NCBI GenBank assembly: GCA_016282835.1
Contig: JAEELR010000024.1
Coordinates: forward strand, 1 to 37,445
Direction: 5' to 3'
Source of the DNA: Treponema sp.
GTDB lineage: Bacteria; Spirochaetota; Spirochaetia; Treponematales; Treponemataceae
Length of the DNA stretch: 37,445 bases
Each line of letters begins with the position of its first letter. Position 1 is the stretch's first letter. A model generated the notes under the pieces. The model was not told the DNA's origin and searched no databases. It worked only from the letters and a program-made list of their open reading frames with translations. The translations under genes were made by a program, and so were the position numbers. Shown here one piece after another: positions 1-8,070 of this stretch.

Positions 1-117
1 ATCGACGGGATTTCTTCAAACTGGGTAAAAGTAGAAATTATCTCTGGAAATGACAGAGATGGTAATAAATTAAAAGTAGGAATGACTGGCTGGTGTTACA
101 GCGGTTATTTAGAGTAA
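1..117 (+). CDS. C-terminal fragment of a small SH3-like domain protein (5' truncated by window)
   Basis: Frame 1 reads IDGISSNWVKVEIISGNDRDGNKLKVGMTGWCYSGYLE* with stop TAA at 115-117; bacterial SH3-like pattern (GWCYSGYL). Confidence 0.5.
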   Translation: MDGISSNWVKVEIISGNDRDGNKLKVGMTGWCYSGYLE

Positions 118-122
118 AATAG

Positions 123-188
123 CACATAACAAAGCTTCAAATCGGATGTCGGGTCAAGCCCGCTGCGGTACAACCAGTTGTTACACGG
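123..188 (+). mobile_element. attC-like integron recombination site (site 1)
   Basis: Outer arms CACATAACAA...TTGTTACACG (TAACAA/TTGTTA complementary), inner stem CGGG-tcaag-CCCG, R'-like GTTACAC core at 180. Lies directly after the stop of the preceding ORF. Confidence 0.55.
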
Positions 189-219
189 ACGTCCGCATTG
201 GGGCGCATAATTTGAAAAA

Positions 220-924
220 ATGAAAAAAATTGATCTAATAAATGAATTGCAAAAAATAGGCTTAGAAAAGAACATGAAAATTTTACTTCATGTTTCGCTT
301 TCAAAAATTGGTTACCTTAATAATGGGCCTAAAGATCTTATAGACGCAATCGAAGATATAATAACTACAGACGGTATTCTTGTTATGCCAGCGTATAATT
401 CATATGGCAATTACAAACCAACTCTAAGCATCGTAAATGAATATTTTAGAAATCAAGAAGACGTAACTTGTACAAATCAAATAATTGCCAGCTTTGCTGT
501 ATGGGGAAATCAAAAAGGAAAAATTGCCGCAAATATTGAATATACAGAAGAAGGGCTTTCTTTTGAGGCAGGAGAACAAAGTACACTAGCCCGGCTATAT
601 GAAAATGATGGATGGTCTTTATTTCTAGGAACCGATTATTCAACTTGTACAATTCTCCATCTCGCAGAAAATAGAGCCAACTGGCCATCAAAAATTATTT
701 TCACAGAAGAATTTACTACTTCAGAAGGAAATAAAATCCCTTTTCATGATGTTGCATATCAAGATGAAGATTTTAATAAAATCGGTTTAGAATTCGAAAA
801 AGAATTCCAAAATAATCCAACAGTTTTTCGTCAAGGAAAACTTGGAAATGCTGAATGTAAATTAATTAATCAGAAATCATTTGTAGACTTTGCCGTTAGC
901 TGGATGAATAAAAATAGAACTTAA
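220..924 (+). CDS. AAC(3)-family (Antibiotic_NAT) N-acetyltransferase
   Basis: ORF 234 aa; MKILLHVSLSKIG, DAIEDIITTDGILVMPAYN and CTILHLAENRANWPSK match the family pattern (HSSL..., DGTLVMP, HLAE). Confidence 0.8.
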   Translation: MKKIDLINELQKIGLEKNMKILLHVSLSKIGYLNNGPKDLIDAIEDIITTDGILVMPAYNSYGNYKPTLSIVNEYFRNQEDVTCTNQIIASFAVWGNQKGKIAANIEYTEEGLSFEAGEQSTLARLYENDGWSLFLGTDYSTCTILHLAENRANWPSKIIFTEEFTTSEGNKIPFHDVAYQDEDFNKIGLEFEKEFQNNPTVFRQGKLGNAECKLINQKSFVDFAVSWMNKNRT

Positions 925-931
925 TTTTTTC

Positions 932-960
932 TTGACACCATATATAACACCACTTATAAT
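932..960 (+). promoter_or_regulatory. Consensus sigma70-type promoter TTGACA-17-TATAAT
   Basis: TTGACA 932-937, 17-nt spacer, TATAAT 955-960; hicA ATG at 967. Confidence 0.8.
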
Positions 961-966
961 TCAATT

Positions 967-1224
967 ATGGCTCAATGGGACAAACTTTTAAGCAAAATAA
1001 AATCCCTCGATAAAAACATGCGATTTTTAGAACTTAAAAAAGTTTTGGAAAGCTATGGTTATACGGTTTCTCAGCCAAAAGGCGGAAGCAGTCATTATAT
1101 CTTCAGAAAACCTGGCTGTAATCCAATTACCATTCCAAGTCATGAACCAATAAAAGTTGTTTATGTAAGAATGGTAAAAGAAATAGTTGAGGCAGAAGAA
1201 ACTAACAAGAAAAAGGAAGACTGA
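967..1224 (+). CDS. hicA: HicA-type toxin (mRNA interferase)
   Basis: 85 aa, LKKVLESYGYTVSQPKGGSSHYIFRKPGCNPITIPSHEPIKVVYVRMV: HicA dsRBD-like fold with G-S-H motif; adjacent hicB. Confidence 0.88.
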   Translation: MAQWDKLLSKIKSLDKNMRFLELKKVLESYGYTVSQPKGGSSHYIFRKPGCNPITIPSHEPIKVVYVRMVKEIVEAEETNKKKED

Positions 1225-1225
1225 A

Positions 1226-1618
1226 ATGAGAACTTTTGAAGAATATATGAAATTACCTTACAAATTGGAAATAATTCCAGATACAGAAGAATCAGGTTTC
1301 GTTGCTTCATATCCAGAACTTCCTGGCTGTATTACTTGTGGTGAAACTTTAGCAGAAGTCGTTGCAAATGCTGAAGATGCGAAAAAAGAATGGTTAACCG
1401 CTGCAATTGAAGACAATATAGAAATTGCAGAACCAGAAACAGCTGATTCCTATTCCGGTCAGTTCAAACTTCGTCTTCCAAAGACATTGCACAAAACTCT
1501 TGCTGAAGATTCAAAAAAAGAAGGCGTAAGTATGAATCAATATTGCGTATACCTTCTTGCTAAGAATTCAGAAAAAGAACATATATCTACTGCAAAGAAG
1601 CAAGCAGTACTCGTATAA
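1226..1618 (+). CDS. hicB: HicB-type antitoxin
   Basis: From ATG 1226: YKLEIIPDTEESGFVASYPELPGCITCGETLAEVVANAEDA plus C-terminal RHH-like FKLRLPKTLHKTLAEDSKKEGVSMNQYCVYLLA. Confidence 0.9.
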   Translation: MRTFEEYMKLPYKLEIIPDTEESGFVASYPELPGCITCGETLAEVVANAEDAKKEWLTAAIEDNIEIAEPETADSYSGQFKLRLPKTLHKTLAEDSKKEGVSMNQYCVYLLAKNSEKEHISTAKKQAVLV

Positions 1619-1676
1619 CAAAAGTTTAAAGTCGACACGGTCTTAATGTCTGTGCGGGTTAAATTAATGTTATGTG
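1613..1676 (+). mobile_element. attC-like integron recombination site (site 2)
   Basis: GTATAACAAAAGTTTAAAGTCGACAC...GTGCGGGTTAAATTAATGTTATGTGG; TAAC/GTTA outer cores and imperfect inner stem; overlaps the hicB stop codon; followed by GTTATGTGGGCGTCCGCA. Confidence 0.55.
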
Positions 1677-1708
1677 GGCGTCCGCACATGGATGTTTAGG
1701 AGACAGAA

Positions 1709-2572
1709 ATGAAAAAATTGTTTGTTTTTTTGTTCTTAATTAATTATTGCAGTTTATTTGCAGAGTCAAATCATGAAAAAGTAATTAAAGCGTTAAAGAA
1801 TGGAAAATATAATTCTGCTAAAGAAATTCTTACTGAATGGGAAAAAACTGAACCTGAAAATCCTGATTTATTAACCGGGTGGTTTAATTACTATCAGTTA
1901 CGGAATCAAGAATCTAGTTGTCGTATAGGTCCGTCGAAATTGACAGGTCGTGGAATTTATGATTACGGAGTTACAATTTATAATGAAGATGATTTAAAGA
2001 TAGCCATTGGTTATCTTGATAAGGCTTTATCTTTATACCCATACAGACTGGATATTCAGTTTGGAAAAGCAAGGTGTCTTCTTGATGCAGAACATTATGC
2101 AGAAGGAACAAATCAATTAATTTCAGTTTTAAAACTTTATGAAAAGTCTCCATCTCATGATTGGTATTGGACTCTTGATGAGTCTTTTAAGGAAAATGGT
2201 TGGGATGTAAAAGATACTTTTTTTGGCTGTTATCAGGATTATATTAATATGATGGATTTTGGAGTGGACCGTACAAAAACACAGGAGTTTTTTGAATGTA
2301 TGCTAAAAATCCTAGGAGAAAATCCAGTAATTTTGAATTATTATTCTATTTTTTACAAATATGTAGATGATAATGAAAATTCGTTAAAGTGTCTTTTAAA
2401 GGCTTACGAACTAGATAATGATGATTTTATTATAATGACAAATATTTGTTATACTTATCATAATTTAAAAAATGAAAAAGAAGCAAATTACTGGTATCAA
2501 AAAATTTTAAGTTATGATACAGATGAATCAAAGTGGTATGCTGAAAAATGTCAAGAATACTTAAGTCACTGA
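1709..2572 (+). CDS. Secreted tetratricopeptide-repeat protein
   Basis: 287 aa with signal peptide (MKKLFVFLFLINYCSLFAES) and TPR-like helices (AIGYLDKALSLYPYRLDIQFGKARCLLD; SLKCLLKAYELDNDDFIIMTNICYTYHNLKN). Confidence 0.7.
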   Translation: MKKLFVFLFLINYCSLFAESNHEKVIKALKNGKYNSAKEILTEWEKTEPENPDLLTGWFNYYQLRNQESSCRIGPSKLTGRGIYDYGVTIYNEDDLKIAIGYLDKALSLYPYRLDIQFGKARCLLDAEHYAEGTNQLISVLKLYEKSPSHDWYWTLDESFKENGWDVKDTFFGCYQDYINMMDFGVDRTKTQEFFECMLKILGENPVILNYYSIFYKYVDDNENSLKCLLKAYELDNDDFIIMTNICYTYHNLKNEKEANYWYQKILSYDTDESKWYAEKCQEYLSH

Positions 2573-2816
2573 AAACTGCTTAAATGCAGAGTATAAAAAA
2601 GAAATTGTAAATATAAAATTGAATAACACGAAGCTCGTTGGCGGTGTGGAATTGCTCAATAAATTCAAGCCGCTACGGAACCCCTTGACGACCGCAGGGA
2701 AACGAGGACGGTGACCGTTAGGGAAGGGTGGAGAAGCGGATGATGCTCAGAGTGTTTTCTTAGCAGAAGGAACATTCGTGTAGAATAAAATTGCGGTTCC
2801 AAATATGCTTGTTTAG

Positions 2817-2845
2817 TTGACTAGAAAAAAGATTTCTTGTATTAT
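2817..2845 (+). promoter_or_regulatory. Putative secG promoter TTGACT-17-TATTAT
   Basis: TTGACT 2817-2822, TATTAT 2840-2845, 17-nt spacing, upstream of secG. Confidence 0.6.
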
Positions 2846-2892
2846 CTATAAACTATATCTATACTTATGTAAAAAGGTTTTTGGAGAAAAAA

Positions 2893-3255
2893 ATGGGAGT
2901 TGTTAAAACAATACTTCTTATAGCATTTATTATTGTTTGTGTTCTTACAATTTTATTAGTTCTTATGCAGAATGATGAAGGAAACGGTATGGGAACTGCT
3001 TTTGGTGGTGGTCAGAGTGCTGCCTTTGGTTCACATAGCGCAAGTGTTTTAGTTAAGACTACAGGTGTTTTAGCAGGTTTTTTCTTTGTTATTGTTTTTG
3101 TTCTTCTTCTTTTGAATAAGCCTGAGAAGAGAGTTGATTTAACTGAAAAGGTTGAAGATGGTTCTGCTGTTGAAGAAACTGTTGAAGAGTCAAGTAACTG
3201 GCTTGATGAAGAGCTTAATGGTGCTGAAGAATCTGTAGAACTTAAGGCTGAGTAA
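2893..3255 (+). CDS. secG: Protein-export membrane protein SecG
   Basis: VVKTILLIAFIIVCVLTILLVLMQNDEGNGMGTAFGGGQSAAFGSHSASVLVKTTGVLAGFFFVIVFVLLLLNK; ATG 2893 preferred over the TTG at 2881. Confidence 0.9.
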   Translation: MGVVKTILLIAFIIVCVLTILLVLMQNDEGNGMGTAFGGGQSAAFGSHSASVLVKTTGVLAGFFFVIVFVLLLLNKPEKRVDLTEKVEDGSAVEETVEESSNWLDEELNGAEESVELKAE

Positions 3256-3279
3256 TTTTATTAAGTTCTAACTATAAGG

Positions 3280-3314
3280 TCCGGACAGGGATATTCCTGA
3301 GCCGGATTTTTTTT
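3280..3314 (+). terminator. Intrinsic terminator downstream of secG
   Basis: TCCGGaCAGGgatattCCTGagCCGGA followed by T8. Confidence 0.85.
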
Positions 3315-3426
3315 ATTTGTGAGATGTAATTTTCGGTTGAGATTTTTGCTTGAGATTTTCAGGTGGAATTTTTAAGGATATTACACATAGTGATTTAAAA
3401 TAATTTTATATGGTATAATCAATCTT

Positions 3427-3741
3427 ATGAGTTCAGAATTAGATGTAATACAGCACTTATTAAATATTGAAAATGCTTCTGCTTTGAAATTGAATGAAGC
3501 TTATGCTGAAGCTGATAAAATTTTGAATGAAGCAAAGACAGAAGTTGAATCGAAATTTGGTGAAATCTATAAGGCAAAAATTTCTGCTGAAGAAGAGAAG
3601 TTTTTAAAGCGTAAAAATGATGCTCTTGAAAATCATAAGAAGGTATTGGACTCTTATGAAAAAACACTGGAATCTTATGAAAAAAATTATGATGAGTTTT
3701 CGAAGGTTCTTGGTGAAAAACTCGCGGCTAATGGAAAATAA
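3427..3741 (+). CDS. V-type ATPase peripheral-stalk-like subunit (G/H-like)
   Basis: Short coiled-coil protein (NEAYAEADKILNEAKTEVESKFGEIYKAKISAEEEKFLKRKNDALENHKK) first in the V-ATPase operon. Confidence 0.6.
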   Translation: MSSELDVIQHLLNIENASALKLNEAYAEADKILNEAKTEVESKFGEIYKAKISAEEEKFLKRKNDALENHKKVLDSYEKTLESYEKNYDEFSKVLGEKLAANGK

Positions 3742-3745
3742 ATAA

Positions 3746-4729
3746 ATGTCAATGGATAAGTCTACGGCTGACTGCTATGTTTATTCTAAAGCAAGCGGGA
3801 GCCTTTCCAAAAGTTTTATTGGAAATAGAAAATCTGTTTTGTTTTCTCAAAGTTCAATTCCTCAGTTATGGTCGCTTTTGTTTTCTAAAGAAATTCCTTC
3901 TTTGCCGCAGTCACTGCTTGTAAAAGAATTTGAAAAAACGGCTTTAAATGAATTTGTAAATAAATTTATTTCACTGATGGAAAATTATGAAAGGCCAGAA
4001 AAAGTTTTAATTACAATGCTTCAGTTTTATGAGGTAGAAAATTTAAAAGAGATTGCAGCGACTTTATGTTTGGGAAATAAAGAAAAGCCGGAGCTTATAA
4101 ATATTTTTCCATATTCAAGACTGAATTATAATGCGTGGCCTTCGCTTAAAGAAATTACTTTGAACTCTCCTTATGAGTGGTATGCAGGTTTTGATTCTTT
4201 TGATGACGAGAAAGATTTTAATTACAGGATTGACTGCCAGTACATAAAGGAATTGTGGGCAAGCGTTAATGAAATAAAAAATGAAAGTGCTTCCGATTTA
4301 CAGAAATTGTTTTTACAGAAAATTGTTGTGCAGAATTTTGTGTGGGCTTTGCGTCTTAGAATTTTTTATAAAATGGAAAGTGAGCAGATTAAATCTTATC
4401 TGGTTTATGAAGGCGACAAAAAAAATGAAAAGGATTTATTTGCGGGCGAAGTAATAAAATCTTTAGACTGGAAGCTTGATGATTTTAATGTATGGAGTAA
4501 ATCTTCTATTAAAAAGTTTTTGAATCCGGATAGTGCTTCGTGGACTATAAACTGTGCATATATTAATAATGCTTTCCAGGACTTTTATGTTTTGCAGGCT
4601 AAGCATTTGTTTCATAAATATCCTTCTACATGCTGTCCGTTAGTGTGCTGGTTTATTATAAAGCAGGATGAAGTGGACAATATTCGTCACGCATGTCAAA
4701 GAATTAAGCTGGGGGTTAATAATGGCTAA
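3746..4729 (+). CDS. V-type ATP synthase subunit C (d-like)
   Basis: Operon position and C-terminal IIKQDEVDNIRHACQRIKLG typical of C/d subunits. Confidence 0.75.
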   Translation: MSMDKSTADCYVYSKASGSLSKSFIGNRKSVLFSQSSIPQLWSLLFSKEIPSLPQSLLVKEFEKTALNEFVNKFISLMENYERPEKVLITMLQFYEVENLKEIAATLCLGNKEKPELINIFPYSRLNYNAWPSLKEITLNSPYEWYAGFDSFDDEKDFNYRIDCQYIKELWASVNEIKNESASDLQKLFLQKIVVQNFVWALRLRIFYKMESEQIKSYLVYEGDKKNEKDLFAGEVIKSLDWKLDDFNVWSKSSIKKFLNPDSASWTINCAYINNAFQDFYVLQAKHLFHKYPSTCCPLVCWFIIKQDEVDNIRHACQRIKLGVNNG

Positions 4730-6692
4730 AACAGTTCCTATGAAATTGATTGAATTGATGATTCTAAAAAGAGACATTCACTCGGTGTTAAAGTATCTTG
4801 GAGAATTTGGTCAGTTTCAGTTTCAGCAGAATTTTGAAGAAAAAACTGAAGACGATAAAAAGAATCCTGATAAGGAATTGTGTGAAGCCCTTCTTTCTAC
4901 AAGAGCAAAATTGAATCTGAGTTCAGAGAATAAATATAACAGCGATATAAATCTTCCTTCTGAAGAGGAATACAAAGAAGCAGAAGAACTTATTTCTAAT
5001 GCGCAGGTTTTGTTTGATAAAGAATTAGAATTAAATGATAAGCTTAAAAGTGTAGAAAAAATTTATGATGAAACAATGGCATTTTCAAATCTGAAGGTTT
5101 CATACAGTCAGCTGGAAAGCATGTCGTTCTTAACTTTTAGAATTGGTTCTGTTCCGGATGAAAGCCGTGATTCATTGAAATATAAATTAGGCTCTCAGGC
5201 TTTACTGGTTCCTTTAGGAAATGATAATAAAAGCGTTTTAGTTGCATGTTCTAAAGCGAATAGAATTAGTGTAGATAAAGTTTTAAACGATGTACACTTT
5301 ATTGAATATGAAATTCCTTCTGACTTCAAAGGCGTTCCTGATGATGCGATTGAATCACTGGAAAAAGAAAAAGTTTCTCTTCTTGCAGAAATAGATGAAA
5401 TTGTAAAGCAGAGGAAAAATTTTGCGCAGACTCATGAAGCTCATTTACAGAGATTGATTGCAGAATTTTCTATAAGCGCACAGATTTATGAAGTTGAAAA
5501 TAAATTAGAGAGTACAGAATTTGTTTATAGGATTACAGGCTGGATCCCGTCTTATTTGAGTCATGATTTAATGAAAGATCTGGATAAGCTTACGGAAGGC
5601 CGTGTAGGCATCAGGTGTTATTTGCCGAGTGAAGTTGAATCTGTTGTTCGCGGAGAAGAAAAAATTCCTGTTCAGGTAAAGCATAAGGGAATTGTTAAAA
5701 ACTTTGAGCGCATGGTGTTCAGCTATGGTTCTCCTTTGTATGGAACTGTAGACCCGACACCTTTTGTTGCTCTTTTCTTTACTTTGCTTTTTGGAATTAT
5801 GTTTGGCGATTTAGGTCAGGGCTTAATATTTTTGCTCGTTGGAATTTTAATGAAACTGAAGCTGTTCAAGCTTTCCGGCTGGGAAAAATTTTCTACGATT
5901 TTTATTTGTATTGGTGTTTCAAGTTCGATTATGGGAATTTTAACCGGTGAGTTTTTTGCGAATGAAACAGTTTTACAGCCGTTTGCATATTGGGTAACAG
6001 GTTTATTTGGAGAGCCGCGCTCACAGATTCTTCCTATGATGCCGTCTCAGGATTCTTCTTCGATTACACGAATGTTTATGTTCTTCGGCTTTACAATTGC
6101 TGTTGGTTTCATAATTAATTCCACAGGTATTATTATTAACATTGTAAATCAGTTTACATTGGGTAAAAAAGGAAAGGCTATTTTTGGTAAGACAGGAATT
6201 ACCGGTTCAATTTTCTTCTGGTATGTTGTGTATTTTGCTTTGAAAGTTGCTTTGTTTAAGGGCAAGATTGCAGTTTACGACTGGATTATAATAGGTACTT
6301 CTTTATTCTTAACGGCATTCAGTGAGGTCTTTGAGCGCCTTGTAGATGGTAAAAGACCTGTGTTTGAAAATGGTGTGTTTAGTGCTTTAATTGCGGCTAT
6401 TGTTGAGCTGATTGAAATTATTTCGTCTTATCTTTCTAATACTGTAAGTTTTGTGCGTGTCGGAGCGTTTGCTTTGGCTCATGCAGTTTTGGGTTATATT
6501 ATTGAAAAACTGTCTCATTTGGCAGGTCCTGCAGGTGGTATTGCTGTAAGTATTGTTGGTAATGCAATTGTTGTAGTGCTTGAAGGAATGATTGTTGCAA
6601 TTCAGGTTGTGCGTCTTCAGTACTATGAGTTTTTTAGTAAGTTTTTCTTTGAAACTGGAAGAGAGTTTAAACCTTTCAGATTCGAATATTAA
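4722..6692 (+). CDS. atpI: V-type ATP synthase subunit I
   Basis: Multi-TM C-terminal half with FGIMFGDLGQGLIFLLVG and SFVRVGAFALAHAVL; ATG at 4722 overlaps the end of subunit C. Confidence 0.92.
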   Translation: MAKTVPMKLIELMILKRDIHSVLKYLGEFGQFQFQQNFEEKTEDDKKNPDKELCEALLSTRAKLNLSSENKYNSDINLPSEEEYKEAEELISNAQVLFDKELELNDKLKSVEKIYDETMAFSNLKVSYSQLESMSFLTFRIGSVPDESRDSLKYKLGSQALLVPLGNDNKSVLVACSKANRISVDKVLNDVHFIEYEIPSDFKGVPDDAIESLEKEKVSLLAEIDEIVKQRKNFAQTHEAHLQRLIAEFSISAQIYEVENKLESTEFVYRITGWIPSYLSHDLMKDLDKLTEGRVGIRCYLPSEVESVVRGEEKIPVQVKHKGIVKNFERMVFSYGSPLYGTVDPTPFVALFFTLLFGIMFGDLGQGLIFLLVGILMKLKLFKLSGWEKFSTIFICIGVSSSIMGILTGEFFANETVLQPFAYWVTGLFGEPRSQILPMMPSQDSSSITRMFMFFGFTIAVGFIINSTGIIINIVNQFTLGKKGKAIFGKTGITGSIFFWYVVYFALKVALFKGKIAVYDWIIIGTSLFLTAFSEVFERLVDGKRPVFENGVFSALIAAIVELIEIISSYLSNTVSFVRVGAFALAHAVLGYIIEKLSHLAGPAGGIAVSIVGNAIVVVLEGMIVAIQVVRLQYYEFFSKFFFETGREFKPFRFEY

Positions 6693-6728
6693 TAATTGTA
6701 GAAAAATTTGTTCTCGGAGGCAAAAAAT

Positions 6729-7073
6729 ATGAACAAGAAAATTTTATTTATTATTACACTTTTAGTGTTTGGTTCATTAGCAGTTTTCGCAAAAGGATCA
6801 AAAGCAAGTGATTCTGAAAATGCAGATAATCAGTCGGTAGAAGCTGCTGCAGATTCTGGATGGGCATCTTCTATTAAATATCTGGCTGCAGCTTTAGCTG
6901 TTGGAATTGCCTGTTTAGGTGGAGGAACTGCTGTTGCAAAAATTGGTTCAGCTGCTATGGGTGCAATGAGTGAAAATGCTGAACTTTCAGGAAAAGCTCT
7001 TCCTTTCGTAGGTCTTGCAGAAGGTATTTGTTTGTGGGGCTTTTTGGTTGCATTGTTCATTATCCTTATGTAA
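6729..7073 (+). CDS. atpK: V-type ATP synthase subunit K (proteolipid)
   Basis: AVGIACLGGGTAVAKIGSAAMG...LPFVGLAEGICLWGFLVALFIILM; ATG 6729 preceded by GGAGG. Confidence 0.88.
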   Translation: MNKKILFIITLLVFGSLAVFAKGSKASDSENADNQSVEAAADSGWASSIKYLAAALAVGIACLGGGTAVAKIGSAAMGAMSENAELSGKALPFVGLAEGICLWGFLVALFIILM

Positions 7074-7082
7074 AGAGTTTTA

Positions 7083-7421
7083 ATGGAATTTTTTGTAATA
7101 GCTGAGCGGGAAATTGTTCTGGGCTTTAATTTAGCAGGTGTAAAAGGCAGGGCAGTTTCTAACCGCCAGGAAGCACTGGATGCGTTTTATGAAGTGACTA
7201 ATCAAAAGGTTGATGAGCGCAGTTCTGGTGTTATAACTGAAAAAGTAAAAATTCTCATTGTTACAGAAGATGTTGCTGATATGCTTGGAAGTGTTTTTGA
7301 ATCCTGGCAGATGAAAGGTGTTGCTCCGGTTGCTGTGGAAATTCCAGGACTTCACGGGCATAATCCTCATAGAAAATCTTTGACACAGGCAATTTCTGAT
7401 GCAGTAGGAATAAAAGTCTGA
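7083..7421 (+). CDS. atpF: V-type ATP synthase subunit F
   Basis: MEFFVIAEREIVLGFNLAGVKGRAV..., ILIVTEDVADML; operon context. Confidence 0.85.
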   Translation: MEFFVIAEREIVLGFNLAGVKGRAVSNRQEALDAFYEVTNQKVDERSSGVITEKVKILIVTEDVADMLGSVFESWQMKGVAPVAVEIPGLHGHNPHRKSLTQAISDAVGIKV

Positions 7422-7437
7422 ATGGGAGCTTTGAATA

Positions 7438-8070
7438 ATGGAAGAATTAAGATCGACTCAAGTTCTAGATAGAGAAATAGAAGAACAGACTGAAGAAAAA
7501 ATTAAAGCAATTATAGAATCTGCTAAAGAGAATGCTCAGAGTTTAAGAGACGGACTGGACCTGCGCATTCAAAAAGCAGTTGATGAAGCTTGTAAAAAAT
7601 TTGAAGAAGACTCACTGACTTATGAGAAGAAGCTTGAAGCGTTAGTGGATTTGGAAGAAGAGAGACTGTATATTCAATATATCCATAATAGTGTTATTGA
7701 ATCTTTTAACAAATTTTTCAGCGGTTTATCTGAAGAGAAAATTTTTGAAATTTTAGGTAATCACTTTAAGTCAATGAAATCTTTTTTTACTTCTAATAAA
7801 GTTTCTGTAATGACTGTAAATCTTGAAGGTTCAAAGGTAAAAAAATATCTGGAAGGCGAGGGATTTATTGTGGATTCTTGTGAATCAATGAATGTTAAGC
7901 TTTTGGAAAATCAATTACCGGATTTTATGCATAACAAAGGTTTTTTTGTTGAATCAAAAGAATGTAAAATAAAAGCGAATGTTACTCTGGATGAAATTTT
8001 ATCTGAACTTTTAAAAGCAAATTCTTATGAACTTTCCTGCGCTTTGTTTGGTCAGGAGGTTATAAAATGA
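7438..8070 (+). CDS. atpE: V-type ATP synthase subunit E
   Basis: N-terminal coiled coil and operon position upstream of subunit A. Confidence 0.8.
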   Translation: MEELRSTQVLDREIEEQTEEKIKAIIESAKENAQSLRDGLDLRIQKAVDEACKKFEEDSLTYEKKLEALVDLEEERLYIQYIHNSVIESFNKFFSGLSEEKIFEILGNHFKSMKSFFTSNKVSVMTVNLEGSKVKKYLEGEGFIVDSCESMNVKLLENQLPDFMHNKGFFVESKECKIKANVTLDEILSELLKANSYELSCALFGQEVIK

